DNA of 64,000 nucleotides from Collimonas antrihumi (GCF_018304965.1 NZ_JAGQED010000013.1:1-64000); one strand, 5' to 3'. Shown: positions 8,526 through 19,356, counted from the stretch's first letter. Notes: generated from the sequence alone by a model not told the origin. Made by a program: numbers and translations.

Positions 8526-9665
8526 TTACTTCGTCAGCGTCAGCAAGGTCTGCTGGCCGTTCCTGAAGGTATAGATCGACAGCGTGCCGTTCCTGATATC
8601 GCCTTTGTCGTCAAAGGCGATCTTGCCTGTCACGCCGGTGTACTGGATCTTGCTCAGCGCCGGCAGATATTTTTTCGGATCGACCGAATTAGCCTGTTGC
8701 ATGGCTTTGGCAATGATCATCACGGCGTCGTAGGTGTACGGCGCGTACTGGACGATGCCGGCATTGTATTTCTTCTTGTAAGCAGCCTTGAACGCATCAA
8801 GCGGCGCAGGATTTTCGACTCCGCCGGCGATCGCACAATACACCTTGTCATCGATCAAACCTTCGCCGGCCAGACGTGGCAGGGCTCCGGTGCAGATCGC
8901 ATCGCCGCCCATGAAGTTGGCGGTGATGCCAAGTTGCCGCATCTGGCGCAACATGGTGCCGGCGCTGGCATCGATGCCGCCGAAGAAAATCAGGTCTGGC
9001 TGCTTGGCCTTGACGGCAGTGAGGATGGCGCTGAAATCGGTAGCTCTGTCGTTCGTGTACTGGGTGGATACAATTTCTACGCCGTTGGCTTTGGCGTCTT
9101 TGAGGAACTCGTTGGCCAGCCCCTGGCCGTAGGCGGTACGGTCGTCAATCACCGCGATGCGTTTTGCGTGCAAGGTTTTTGCCGCATAACGGCCCATCGC
9201 AGCACCGAGCTGAGAATCGTTGGCAACCACACGGAAAGTCGTGTTGAAACCTTGTTCGGTATATCTGGCGCTGGTCGCGGAAGGTGAAATTTGCGGAATG
9301 CCGGCGTCGAAATAGATTTTCGATGCAGGGATCGAGGTGCCGGATTGCAGATGCCCGATAACCGCCGCCACTTTGGCGTCAACCAGCTTCTGGGCAACAC
9401 TGGTAGCTTGTTTCGGATCGCTACCGTCGTCTTCAGCTTGCAAAACGAACTGGATCTTCTTGCCGCCGATGGTCAGATGCCTGGCGTTCAGGTCGTCGAT
9501 CGCCATGCGCGCACCGTTTTCATTGTCCTTGCCGACATGCGCGACCGGGCCGGTGATCGGGCCGACGTGGGCAATCTTGACCACTTGTTCTTGCGCCTGC
9601 ACGGTACCGGTCAGCGCTAAGGCGACGGCCATGATCAGCAACCGGGTCTTGGAATTAATCTGCAT
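8526..9665 (-). CDS. Branched-chain amino acid ABC transporter substrate-binding protein
   Basis: 379 residues with a Sec signal peptide (MQINSKTRLLIMAVALALTG, cut after VQA). The mature part is a type I periplasmic binding protein of the LivJ/LivK family: VKIAHVGPITGPVAHVGKDNENGARMA at the start, ADDGSDPKQATSVAQKLVD, and SATSARYTEQGFNTTFRV in the ligand cleft. No permease or ATPase genes follow, so it must work with components encoded elsewhere or act as an orphan sensor. The ATG has GGAGAAAG ahead of it. Confidence 0.88.
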   Translation of the reverse strand: MQINSKTRLLIMAVALALTGTVQAQEQVVKIAHVGPITGPVAHVGKDNENGARMAIDDLNARHLTIGGKKIQFVLQAEDDGSDPKQATSVAQKLVDAKVAAVIGHLQSGTSIPASKIYFDAGIPQISPSATSARYTEQGFNTTFRVVANDSQLGAAMGRYAAKTLHAKRIAVIDDRTAYGQGLANEFLKDAKANGVEIVSTQYTNDRATDFSAILTAVKAKQPDLIFFGGIDASAGTMLRQMRQLGITANFMGGDAICTGALPRLAGEGLIDDKVYCAIAGGVENPAPLDAFKAAYKKKYNAGIVQYAPYTYDAVMIIAKAMQQANSVDPKKYLPALSKIQYTGVTGKIAFDDKGDIRNGTLSIYTFRNGQQTLLTLTK

Positions 9666-9941
9666 CTGCTTTCTCCGGAATTCAAATTGTTCGCATCTAC
9701 CAAACGTGTTTGGATTGCCATTTTTCTAAAACACGGCAATTATCCCAGCCGGTTCCCAACGGATCCATACTTTTGTACATTTTTCATGTCGTTGCTAACA
9801 GATAACAGATTTTATAAATAATCACAATCTGGCGCATTGCTATCGATCACTTACTTTTTTTCGAACGCAGCACACTAATTCATCCGGCACAATGGACGGC
9901 CCGCTCTAAACGGTTTGTTGTTTTTAGAGAACTGAAAAATT

Positions 9942-9985
9942 CTGACATCAGGAAGTCATATTTCCTCATGACAATGGAATATTAT
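9942..9985 (+). promoter_or_regulatory. PHO-box-like triple heptamer and -10 before the second phosphatase gene
   Basis: The 409-bp gap 9666-10074 holds three heptamers starting 11 bp apart: CTGACAT (9942), AAGTCAT (9953) and CCTCATG (9964). TATTAT follows at 9980-9985, the expected distance for a PhoB-dependent -10. The match is weaker than at 5620, but the periodicity is exact. The rest of the gap is AT-rich and shows nothing else I can name. Confidence 0.55.
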
Positions 9986-10074
9986 TTGCATGCATGCTGC
10001 CGGCACTTGGCGCCCATGCACTTTTGGACGACTCTAACCATCATCCCGATAAATCCCGACAACAGGATAATTTC

Positions 10075-12501
10075 ATGAAACCTCGTTCCTTGGCGCTGGC
10101 ATGCGCAACGCTAGTCTATCTGAGCGGCTGCAGTGGCGGTGGCAGTGGTTTGTCCGGCGCCGGCGGCGCCACGGTCAGCGGCGTTGCGGCGAGCGGTAAA
10201 GCACTGGCTGGCGTCACCGTCACCATCACCGACGGCAACGGCCAGAACGTCCAGACGGCACTCACCGATGCCAACGGCAAGTTCACGCTGGCGCTCGCGG
10301 GTACTGCACCCTTCATTTTGACGGCGCCATTCAACGATGCCGACGGCAGCCCCGCGACGCTGTCTGCGGTCATCAATCCTGGTGCGGCGCAAGCAAGTGC
10401 AGGCAGTACTGTGCGAGCCAATCTCAATCCCCTGACCTCGCTGATCACCCAGCGCGTGCTCGGCCTGGTTCCGAACGGCAGCCCGACCGCGGCGCAAATC
10501 AGTGCCGCCAAAATCAGTACCGCCAGCATATCGCAGGCGGTTAGCGACGTCTCCTTGCCACTACAACCTTTGTTTACTGCGCTTAACGTTCCCGCAGCTG
10601 AAACCAGCGACCCGATAGGCAGCACCGCATACCAGGCCACTGCCGGCGACCCGCTCGACAATCTGTTCGACCTGGCGCACTTCACCGTACATACCGGTCA
10701 GATCGCGGTCGGCGCCGATGCCAATCGGGCGGTCCTGACGATTCCCGTCACCGGCAACATCAGCAGTGCATTGCCTGCCACCGCGATCCAGTCCGTGGTG
10801 GCGCTGAACAATGGGCCGACCATCACGCCAATCCAGAACGTCATCGTAATCGTCGGCGAAAACCAAACCTTCGATGCGGTATTCGGAGCTTATCAACCGC
10901 CTCAAGGTCAAACCGTGAAGAATCTGCTATCTCAAGGGATCATCAACGTCGACGGCACACCCGGTCCGAACTTCAACCTGGCGCTGCAAAACCAGGGCAC
11001 AGCCCAGACTGTTTATACGCTTAACCCGACCCGCGGCAGCGTTTACGCGGCATTGCCGCAGCCGACTGCGATTGGCGAACTCAAACCGCCGACCTTCCAG
11101 GATCCGGGCGGCGTACCGGATACCCGTTTCCCGGGGAATCTGCCGAGCGGGCCGTTCCAGCTCACCAAATATGTCCCTTACGGCACCGCCAGCAGTGCCC
11201 AGACCGGCGATCCGGTGCATCGTTTCTTCCAGATGTGGCAGCAAACCGGCGGCGACAACGCCAAGCTGGACCTGTTCACCTGGGTCGCGGCCACCGTCGG
11301 CCAAGGTGGCGACACCAAAGGCATCACGCCCAGCAATCCGGGACAAGGTGGCGAGCTGATGGGTTTCCTCAACATGGCTAGCGGCGATGCCCCTTTCTTC
11401 AAATCGCTGGCGCAGCAATATGCCTTGAGCGATAACTACCATCAAGGCATCATGGGCGGCACCGGCGCCAACTTTTTCACGATCGCTACCGGCGACCTGG
11501 CGTACTTCAATGCCGGCGGCGCAGTTGGCGTACCTCCGGCGAACCAGATCGAGAATCCGAATCCGCTGGCGCAAACCGCGAATTTCTATACGCAAGACGG
11601 CTATCAGGGCGGTTCCTACGTCAACTGTTCCGATGCGGGCCAGCCTGGTGTCGGCGCCATCCTGAATTTCCTGACCGGCAAGAAGGTCAAGAGCAATTGC
11701 GACGCCGGCAAATACTACCTGGTCAACAATTACAATCCTGGCTACGACATGAACGGCAAGATACAGCCGATCGGCCCCAACAATTACAATTATCCGCCGC
11801 AAACCGTACCGACCATCGCCGAAGGACTGGCGAAGAAAAACGTCGCCTGGAAATGGTACACCGGCGGCCGTGACATAGCGGATGTAACCGCCGATGCCGC
11901 CGCCTTCGGATTTCCGGTAGCGATTGCGCAAGCCGCGCAATACAACGCTATCGGCGACCCGCTGGTGGCATCCAGCAATGTCATGAACAGCAACCTGAAA
12001 TCCAGCCTGGCCGGCCTGACGACGTTCTATAACGACGTCGCCCAAGGCACGTTGCCATCCGTGTCGTTTGTGGTGCCGAAGAACCTCGACAGCGGCCATC
12101 CCGGCTATTCTGCGCCGGCCCGCTACGAAGCATTTCTGCAAGACCTGATCGCCAAGGTCAAAGCCAACCCGACGTTGTGGGCCCATACCGCGATCCTGGT
12201 CACCACCGATGAAGGCGGCGGCCATTTCGATACCGGCTACATCCAGAATGTCGATTTTTTCGGCGACGGCCCGCGCATCCCGTTCCTGGTGGTATCGCCG
12301 TACGCCCGCACCGGCTTCATCGATCACACCTACTACGATCATTCGTCGGTATTGAAATTCATCGAACGCAACTGGCGCCTGACACCGCTCTCGCCACGTA
12401 GCCGCGACAACCTGCCCAACCCGGTCAGCGTCGCCGCCGATCAATACCGTCCGGTCAACACCACCGCAATCGGTGACCTGATGGCCATGTTCAGTTTCTA
12501 A
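10075..12501 (+). CDS. AcpA-type phosphatase / phospholipase C family lipoprotein, second copy
   Basis: 808 residues from the ATG at 10075 (AGGA upstream; the longer frame to 9994 has no signal peptide start). Lipoprotein signal MKPRSLALACATLVYLSGC (Cys19) with a Gly/Ser-rich linker. A carboxypeptidase-regulatory-like beta domain lies at about 28-100 (VSGVAASGKALAGVTVTITD). The alkaline phosphatase-like catalytic domain starts near 258 with VIVIVGENQTFDAVFG (Glu-Asn), continues with GIMGGTGANFFTIATGD and closes with TDEGGGHFDTGY. Same architecture as the gene at 3378, about 100 residues longer, and clearly diverged. It precedes a peroxidase gene on the same strand. Confidence 0.85.
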   Translation: MKPRSLALACATLVYLSGCSGGGSGLSGAGGATVSGVAASGKALAGVTVTITDGNGQNVQTALTDANGKFTLALAGTAPFILTAPFNDADGSPATLSAVINPGAAQASAGSTVRANLNPLTSLITQRVLGLVPNGSPTAAQISAAKISTASISQAVSDVSLPLQPLFTALNVPAAETSDPIGSTAYQATAGDPLDNLFDLAHFTVHTGQIAVGADANRAVLTIPVTGNISSALPATAIQSVVALNNGPTITPIQNVIVIVGENQTFDAVFGAYQPPQGQTVKNLLSQGIINVDGTPGPNFNLALQNQGTAQTVYTLNPTRGSVYAALPQPTAIGELKPPTFQDPGGVPDTRFPGNLPSGPFQLTKYVPYGTASSAQTGDPVHRFFQMWQQTGGDNAKLDLFTWVAATVGQGGDTKGITPSNPGQGGELMGFLNMASGDAPFFKSLAQQYALSDNYHQGIMGGTGANFFTIATGDLAYFNAGGAVGVPPANQIENPNPLAQTANFYTQDGYQGGSYVNCSDAGQPGVGAILNFLTGKKVKSNCDAGKYYLVNNYNPGYDMNGKIQPIGPNNYNYPPQTVPTIAEGLAKKNVAWKWYTGGRDIADVTADAAAFGFPVAIAQAAQYNAIGDPLVASSNVMNSNLKSSLAGLTTFYNDVAQGTLPSVSFVVPKNLDSGHPGYSAPARYEAFLQDLIAKVKANPTLWAHTAILVTTDEGGGHFDTGYIQNVDFFGDGPRIPFLVVSPYARTGFIDHTYYDHSSVLKFIERNWRLTPLSPRSRDNLPNPVSVAADQYRPVNTTAIGDLMAMFSF

Positions 12502-12522
12502 ACCTTATAACTAAACCCCATT

Positions 12523-12576
12523 AATTGGGGTCAGAGTCGAATAGATGCTTAAATTAATTTGACTCTGACCCCAATT
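12523..12576. repeat. Palindromic repeat with GGGGTCAGAGTC arms
   Basis: Perfect 16-bp inverted arms, AATTGGGGTCAGAGTC (12523-12538) and its complement (12561-12576), around a 22-bp AT-rich loop. It fills the space between phosphatase and peroxidase genes and reaches the first possible start codon of the latter. Related GGGGCAGAGTC motifs occur near 38371 and 38562. Confidence 0.9.
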
Positions 12577-13987
12577 GATTTATCGAAATGGATTGAAAGT
12601 TTTGGATAGCAATCATCGCTGGCTTGTCGGTGCGGGGCTGGTGGCTGCCGTGCTGCTGGGCGGTTGTCACGACGCTGAAACGCCGGCCCGGGTTGCGCGT
12701 GCGGATGCCGTGGCGCCGGCGGCTAGCATAATTCCGGCCGCGCCGAAGCCGTCTTTGAAGATGTGGGTGCGTTATCCCGAGCCGCCGGCTGCGCTGAGCG
12801 CGGCGGCGAGTTTGGGCAAGCAGATATTCTTCGATCCGTCACTGGCGGCTTCGGGCAAAATGTCTTGCGCCACCTGCCATAGTCCCGATCATGCTTACGG
12901 ACCGCCGAACGGCCTGGCGGTGCAATTGGGCGGCGCCGACATGCAGCGGCAAGGCACGCGTGCCGTGCCGTCGTTGCGCTATCTGGACTTCACTCCCAAG
13001 TTCACGCGCCACTACTATGTGCCAGGCCCGGACGAGACCGAGGACGAAGGCCCTACCGGCGGTTTCACGCGCGACGGTGCGGTCGATTCGCTGCATGAGC
13101 AGGCGTTGATTCCGCTGCTCAATGTCAATGAAATGGCCAATCCGGATCCGGCCGCAGTGGTCGCAAAACTGCAAAACGCAGATTATGCCGAGCATTTCCG
13201 GCGCATCTATGGCGCTGACATTTTCGATCATCCGGCAACGGCGCTGGAAAAGGCGACACTGGCGCTGGAAGCATTCCAGACTGAAGACCCGAGCTTTCAT
13301 CCCTACACCAGCAAATTCGATGCCGCAATGGCTGGCAACGCCGATTTTTCACCCGCAGAATTGCGCGGTTACGGTTTATTCAATAATCCGAACAAGGGCA
13401 ATTGCGCCAAGTGTCACATCGATACTCCCGGGCCGGGAGGGCGGCCGGCGCAGTTCACCGATTTTGGTTTCCAGGCGCTGGGGGTGCCGCGCAACCCGGA
13501 GATCGCAGCGAATCGCAATGCGAAGTATGCCGATCTCGGTCTTTGCGGCCCGGCCCGCAAGGACATGGCGCAGGAAGCGGAATTCTGCGGCATGTTCAAA
13601 TCACCCACCTTGCGCAATGTGGCGACGCGCGAAGTGTTTTTTCATAACGGCCGCTTCCACACGCTTGACGACATGATGCATTTTTATGTCACGCGCGATA
13701 CTGATCCAGCCAGGTGGTACCCGAAGGTGAAAGGCAAGGTTGTCAAATTCGACGATCTGCCTGCACGTTACCGCGCCAACATCGATAGCCTGGATGCTCC
13801 CTTGAACCGCAAGGCAGGCGCTGCGCCCGCTCTGAATGACGAGGAAATCGGTGACCTGATCGCTTTCCTGAAAACCCTCGATGACGGCTACTCGGCCAAA
13901 TCCGGCGCCGCACGCAACAACCAGGAAACCACTCGGCAAATACCGGGAAATCACCAGGAAATTCATGGCGCCGGCGCCAGCGGGTAG
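12575..13987 (+). CDS. Di-haem cytochrome c peroxidase family lipoprotein, second copy
   Basis: About 470 residues if read from TTG 12575, but the true start is uncertain. There is no in-frame ATG, the first codons fall in the palindromic repeat, and TTG at 12593 or 12602 would still keep the lipoprotein signal (WLVGAGLVAAVLLGGC). Haem motifs are CATCH (near 98-102) and CAKCH (277-281), with GMFKSPTLRNVATREVFFHNG downstream. It is the paralogue of the peroxidase at 5707. The C-terminus is odd: after the usual DDGY it runs on about 30 hydrophilic residues that overlap the antisense gene at 13963, as if an original stop had been lost. Confidence 0.88.
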   Translation: MIYRNGLKVLDSNHRWLVGAGLVAAVLLGGCHDAETPARVARADAVAPAASIIPAAPKPSLKMWVRYPEPPAALSAAASLGKQIFFDPSLAASGKMSCATCHSPDHAYGPPNGLAVQLGGADMQRQGTRAVPSLRYLDFTPKFTRHYYVPGPDETEDEGPTGGFTRDGAVDSLHEQALIPLLNVNEMANPDPAAVVAKLQNADYAEHFRRIYGADIFDHPATALEKATLALEAFQTEDPSFHPYTSKFDAAMAGNADFSPAELRGYGLFNNPNKGNCAKCHIDTPGPGGRPAQFTDFGFQALGVPRNPEIAANRNAKYADLGLCGPARKDMAQEAEFCGMFKSPTLRNVATREVFFHNGRFHTLDDMMHFYVTRDTDPARWYPKVKGKVVKFDDLPARYRANIDSLDAPLNRKAGAAPALNDEEIGDLIAFLKTLDDGYSAKSGAARNNQETTRQIPGNHQEIHGAGASG

Positions 13988-14472
13988 GGTGCCTTGCTGT
14001 CGCCCGGCGTGCGCAGGTTAACGATCACCCGCTCGACGTCCGGCTCGGCACGGACAAAGGCTTCCAGCGCCGTCGCATCGACCGACTGATCCGCGCTGCA
14101 ACCCTCAACCCAGACAAAGCGGCGTTGAAACGTCAGCCACAGGCTGCTGTTGCGGGCGAAACCCGGCTCGGCAGCGAAATGCGCCTGTACCGATCGGGAA
14201 ATGGGCGCATCGTAAAGATAAGAGTTCGGTTTGTTGCACTGCCCGGCAAGCCAGCAGCTGGTGCCGCGTTCGGTGCGCCAATGCGACTCCTTGCGCATTT
14301 CTACTTCGCTCACCAGGGGCCCCAGCGGCAACGGGCAATCCGGCACAGCGCTGCGCACCTGGATGAAAGGATCGCTGAACCAGTTCTTCAAGGTTTCACC
14401 GCAAGCCGGCGCCATCGCTCCAGATGCAGCCAGAGCAATGAATACAGACAGCAGGCGAAGTGGTCGTGGCAT
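13963..14472 (-). CDS. Hypothetical secreted protein
   Basis: 169 residues with a clear signal peptide (MPRPLRLLSVFIALAASGAM...). The mature part has five cysteines (PACGE, PDCPL, SCWLAGQC, VEGC), suggesting disulfide bonds in the periplasm. The end, SVDATALEAFVRAEPDVERVIVNLRTPGD, resembles a BON-like alpha-beta segment but is too short to assign. It overlaps the tail of the peroxidase gene by 25 bp on the opposite strand. I do not recognise a family; related proteins probably occur in other Oxalobacteraceae. Confidence 0.65.
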   Translation of the reverse strand: MPRPLRLLSVFIALAASGAMAPACGETLKNWFSDPFIQVRSAVPDCPLPLGPLVSEVEMRKESHWRTERGTSCWLAGQCNKPNSYLYDAPISRSVQAHFAAEPGFARNSSLWLTFQRRFVWVEGCSADQSVDATALEAFVRAEPDVERVIVNLRTPGDSKAPYPLAPAP

Positions 14473-14512
14473 GCCGAGCCTCTTGAATTGTCAGTAATCG
14501 CAGCCCACTCAT

Positions 14513-14534
14513 CCGGAGGGTGCGTACCCTCCGG
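14513..14534. terminator. Hairpin downstream of the iminopeptidase gene
   Basis: A perfect 9-bp stem CCGGAGGGT/ACCCTCCGG with a 4-base loop, 19 bp after the pip stop codon. No T-run follows on the minus strand, so it may be a weak or Rho-assisted terminator. Confidence 0.45.
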
Positions 14535-14552
14535 CCAAATCATGGTTTCCTG

Positions 14553-15713
<1,161 letters not shown>

Positions 15714-15731
15714 CTAACGTGAAAGAAAAAC

Positions 15732-16925
15732 ATGTCTGAATCCCCAACTCCGCGCAGATTTTCGCGCATCGATCGCCTTCCTCCCTACGTTTTTAATATC
15801 ACCGCCGAACTGAAGATGGCGGCGCGCCGCCGTGGCGAAGATATTGTCGACATGTCGATGGGTAATCCCGACGGCGCCACGCCGCCGCACATTGTCGAAA
15901 AGCTGATCGAAGTATCGCAGCGCCCTGACACCCATGGCTATTCAGCCTCCAAAGGCATTCCCCGGCTGCGGCGGGCGATTACGCATTGGTACAAGAAGCG
16001 CTACGACGTTGAATTCAACCCGGATACCGAAGCGATCGTCACCATCGGTTCCAAGGAAGGCCTGGCGCATCTGATGCTGGCGACGCTAGATCGCGGCGAT
16101 ACGGTGCTGGTGCCGAATCCCAGTTATCCGATCCACATCTACGGCGCGGTGATTGCCGGCGCCGATATCCGTTCGGTGCGGATGAGCCCGGGCGTGGATT
16201 TCTTTGCCGAGCTGGAACGGGCGATACGGGAAAGTTATCCGAAGCCGAAAATGATGGTGCTGGGCTTCCCGTCCAACCCGACTGCGCAATGCGTCGAACT
16301 GGAATTTTTCGAGCAGGTAGTCAAGCTGGCGAAGGAACACAACATCCTGGTGGTGCACGACCTGGCCTACGCCGATATCGTATTCGACGGCTGGAAAGCC
16401 CCGTCGATCATGCAAGTGCCTGGCGCGCGCGACGTGGCGGTGGAATTCTTTACCCTGTCCAAAAGCTATAACATGGCCGGCTGGCGCATCGGCTTCATGG
16501 TCGGCAACAAGGAACTGGTGGCAGCCCTGGCGCGTATCAAGAGTTACCACGACTATGGCAGCTTCACGCCGGTTCAGGTGGCGGCGATCGCAGCGCTGGA
16601 GGGCGATCAGCAATGCGTCGAGGATATCTGTAAAAAATACCAGAGCCGGCGCGACGTGCTGGTGAAAGGCTTGCATGAGGCTGGATGGATGGTGGATATT
16701 CCGAAGGCGTCGATGTATATCTGGGCCGGCATACCGGAAGCGTACCGCCACCTGGGATCACTGGAATTTTCCAAGCAACTGCTGGAGAAGGCCAAGGTTT
16801 GCGTGTCGCCGGGGATCGGTTTCGGTGAATACGGCGATGAGTACGTGCGGTTCGCATTGATCGAAAACGAAGCCCGGATCCGCCAGGCGATTCGCGGCAT
16901 CAAGACCATGTTGCGCCAATCCTGA
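15732..16925 (+). CDS. alaC: Alanine transaminase AlaC
   Basis: 397 residues, class I fold-type I PLP aminotransferase. The start [38 protein letters not shown], the substrate motif PNPSYPIH, and the Schiff-base lysine in [15 protein letters not shown] are all typical of AlaC/YfdZ, which makes alanine from pyruvate and glutamate. Complete at both ends. In many betaproteobacteria a homoserine dehydrogenase gene follows alaC, but not here; the next gene is the T6SS FHA gene 342 bp away. Confidence 0.92.
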   Translation: MSESPTPRRFSRIDRLPPYVFNITAELKMAARRRGEDIVDMSMGNPDGATPPHIVEKLIEVSQRPDTHGYSASKGIPRLRRAITHWYKKRYDVEFNPDTEAIVTIGSKEGLAHLMLATLDRGDTVLVPNPSYPIHIYGAVIAGADIRSVRMSPGVDFFAELERAIRESYPKPKMMVLGFPSNPTAQCVELEFFEQVVKLAKEHNILVVHDLAYADIVFDGWKAPSIMQVPGARDVAVEFFTLSKSYNMAGWRIGFMVGNKELVAALARIKSYHDYGSFTPVQVAAIAALEGDQQCVEDICKKYQSRRDVLVKGLHEAGWMVDIPKASMYIWAGIPEAYRHLGSLEFSKQLLEKAKVCVSPGIGFGEYGDEYVRFALIENEARIRQAIRGIKTMLRQS

Positions 16926-16956
16926 ATGGCATCCATATGGCCTGAGTGACAATAGA

Positions 16957-16982
16957 GCGACGCCTCCTGGCACGGGCGTCGC
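16957..16982. terminator. Hairpin after alaC
   Basis: Stem GCGACGCC/GGCGTCGC with a 10-base loop, 31 bp past the alaC stop. There is no T-run. The remaining 285 bp up to tagH (16983-17267) show no gene or repeat that I can identify. Confidence 0.4.
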
Positions 16983-17267
16983 GGCATCTTGTGATTTCCT
17001 TCATTATTTTCCCCCCGTTGCTCCCCTCGCCATTTCCAAAATTACACGCAACGCGCTGATCTGGTCTGTCCTGCTCTGTTGCTGACGGAAAATGTCACCA
17101 CGAATGACAAGAGACGGCAGTTTTGTTGCTCATACCTCGCAGAATTACCAGGTGTTCCGCACTTCTCCAACCGATTTTCAGCTGGTATTACTTGGGCATG
17201 GAACTTGCTGCCAAGCATACAATGATTCCCTCAGGTAATTTGCGCAAACTTTTGCGTAGCTCATCCA

Positions 17268-18536
17268 ATGATAAAAATTAGTGTTGTTTCTTACAACAAC
17301 GTGCCGCCCGAAGCGCCTTTGTCAGCCGTATTCGGCCGTGAGCCAAAAACTCTCGGTCGCAGCGAAGAGAATTATTTCGTCCTGGCCGACCCCAGGAATT
17401 TTGTGTCGCGGACCCAGGCAGCGATCAAAAGCGACGGCGTCCGCCAAACCATCACCAACCTTAGCCGCGCCAATCCGATCTTGTTGAATGGACATGAGAT
17501 CGACGCCGAGCGTGAGTACGATTTACAGATTGGCGATGAAATCCAGATCGGCCTGTATTTATTGCGCGCCGAAGCGCAGCTCAACTTAATGAAAGATACC
17601 CCTGACATGATCAATCAGCCAGGCCAGCCATCGACCAATCCAGCGCCCTGGGCAAGCGGCAGTAAACTTGGCAGCAAACCTTTATTGAGCGTATCCGAGA
17701 CCCGCCTGGCGGCGCTGGCGCAGTTGAACCTGGAATTGGCGGCGACCGCCAACGCTTCCCTGTCGACGTCGTCGCAATCATCGGCTGCGCCACTGCGCCC
17801 CGTGAATACTGTGCAACGGCCAGCCGTCAATCCAGCGCCTGCTGCGAATCTTGCTGCGAATCTTGCTGCAACTCCTGCTGCAACCAGCGCGAGCGACGCC
17901 GACAGTCCGGCCGCCGAGCCATCCGCATCCAGCGACGCATTGGTTCAGGCCTTCATGAAAGGCGCAGGCTTACCGCCCGAAACGTTAGCGCACGAATTGA
18001 CGCCAGAGTTGATGGAAACCGTCGGCAAGCTATTGGCGACTGCCGTGCAGGGTACGATCGACCTGAACGCCACGCGCGCGCTGGTGAAACGCGAAGCGCA
18101 CGCGGATGTGACCAAGGTAGTCGTGCGCAACAATAATCCCCTGAAATTCTTTGCCGACAGCCAGACCGTGCTGATCCAGATGCTGCGCAAGAAGATGCCC
18201 GGCTTCATGGGCGCCACTGAAGCCATGCAGGACGCTTACCAGGATTTGCAAGCGCACCAGGCGGGCGTGGTTTCCGGCATGCGCGCAACCATGAACGAGA
18301 CGCTGCAGCGCTTCAATCCCGAAGTGATGGAGAAACGTTTGAAAAAAGGCGGCATGCTGGATGCGTTGCTGCCGGCGAGCCGTAAAGCAAAGTTATGGGA
18401 TGCCTATAACGAGCGCTTCCAACGGATTGTTGCCGAAGCTACGCAGGACGATTTCCAGACTTTGTTTGGCAAAGCGTTTTTGCAAGCCTACGAAAGAAAA
18501 GTCGAGAAATTGAGGAAAGAGACCCAGCATGCCTGA
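17268..18536 (+). CDS. tagH: Type VI secretion-associated FHA domain protein
   Basis: 422 residues. An N-terminal forkhead-associated domain (about 1-105) shows LGRSEENYFVLADPRNFVSR and a strand with NLSRANPILLNG. The classical SRxHA motif reads SRTQA, so the His is Gln. A 120-residue Ala/Pro/Ser linker follows, then the TagH/Fha C-terminal domain (about 225-420: NPLKFFADSQTVLIQMLRKK, GFMGATEAMQDAYQDL). Fha proteins are phosphothreonine-dependent activators of T6SS assembly. It overlaps the phosphatase gene by 8 bp and lies in the order tagH-pppA-ppkA-tssQ, but no structural T6SS gene is within the window. Confidence 0.88.
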   Translation: MIKISVVSYNNVPPEAPLSAVFGREPKTLGRSEENYFVLADPRNFVSRTQAAIKSDGVRQTITNLSRANPILLNGHEIDAEREYDLQIGDEIQIGLYLLRAEAQLNLMKDTPDMINQPGQPSTNPAPWASGSKLGSKPLLSVSETRLAALAQLNLELAATANASLSTSSQSSAAPLRPVNTVQRPAVNPAPAANLAANLAATPAATSASDADSPAAEPSASSDALVQAFMKGAGLPPETLAHELTPELMETVGKLLATAVQGTIDLNATRALVKREAHADVTKVVVRNNNPLKFFADSQTVLIQMLRKKMPGFMGATEAMQDAYQDLQAHQAGVVSGMRATMNETLQRFNPEVMEKRLKKGGMLDALLPASRKAKLWDAYNERFQRIVAEATQDDFQTLFGKAFLQAYERKVEKLRKETQHA

Positions 18537-19356
18537 ACCGTCCTTACTCAGCGACACGGCGGTTCCGGTTGTCCTGAGTTTGGCGCAACTAAGTCATGCA
18601 GGCGGGCGGCAGGTTAATCAGGATTCCTGGGGCAGCGTGCTGCACGATGACCTGGCCTGCGTCATTGTCGCTGACGGTGTCGGCGGCGAGTATGGTGGCG
18701 AGATCGCCTCGAATGTCGTGGTCCATTCGATCATGGAAATGTTCGTGGAAGAAGCTTCTTTCAGTCCGCGCGCATTGCAATCTTATATCGAGCACGCGGT
18801 GGCGCAACTGCAGCGGCGTCAAGCTCAGATTCCACGTTTGAAAGACATGAGTTCGACGGTGGCGATGTTGTTGATCGATCAAAAAAACCGTTGCGCGCTA
18901 TGGGCCCATATGGGCGATACTCGCCTCTATCTGTTCCGTCAGGGGAAGCTGCTAAGCGCAACCAGGGATCACAGCCTGATCCAGCAATTGGTCGACGCCG
19001 GCCATTGTTCAGCCGATCAATTGCGCCGGCATCCACGGCGCAGCATCCTGTCGGCCGCAGTCGGCGTGGAGGGCAGCGCGCCCGCCACGGTGACCCAGAA
19101 CGTGACCGAATTGCAGGGCGATGACGCTTTCCTGATCTGCACCGACGGTTTCTGGGAATGGATCAGCGAAGCAGAAATGGAGCAGGCGGCAATCCAGGCC
19201 GATTCTGCGCAAGACTGGCTCGACAGCATGCACGCGCTGGTAGAAAAGAACGGCCGCGCGTCCAACGCTCCGTCTAACGTTCCACTTGATAACTGTACTG
19301 CGTTTACAATCCGTGTAGCCGATCCTCGACCAGCAGCGCCTTCGACCAGCAACTAG
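18529..19356 (+). CDS. pppA: PP2C family Ser/Thr phosphatase (T6SS PppA type)
   Basis: 275 residues of the PPM/PP2C fold: VNQDSWG near residue 26, metal-binding ADGVGGEYGGEIAS, GDTRLYLFRQGKL with RDHSLIQQLVDAG, and ICTDGFWEWIS near the end. The Asp residues that bind the two metal ions are present. In T6SS loci such phosphatases reverse phosphorylation of Fha by PpkA. The ATG overlaps the end of tagH and is preceded by AGGAAAGAG, so translation is probably coupled. Confidence 0.9.
   Translation: MPEPSLLSDTAVPVVLSLAQLSHAGGRQVNQDSWGSVLHDDLACVIVADGVGGEYGGEIASNVVVHSIMEMFVEEASFSPRALQSYIEHAVAQLQRRQAQIPRLKDMSSTVAMLLIDQKNRCALWAHMGDTRLYLFRQGKLLSATRDHSLIQQLVDAGHCSADQLRRHPRRSILSAAVGVEGSAPATVTQNVTELQGDDAFLICTDGFWEWISEAEMEQAAIQADSAQDWLDSMHALVEKNGRASNAPSNVPLDNCTAFTIRVADPRPAAPSTSN

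Noticed and set aside
10927-12444. 505-codon frame on the minus strand
   Set aside because: Antisense to the second phosphatase, which has clear family motifs and a signal peptide.
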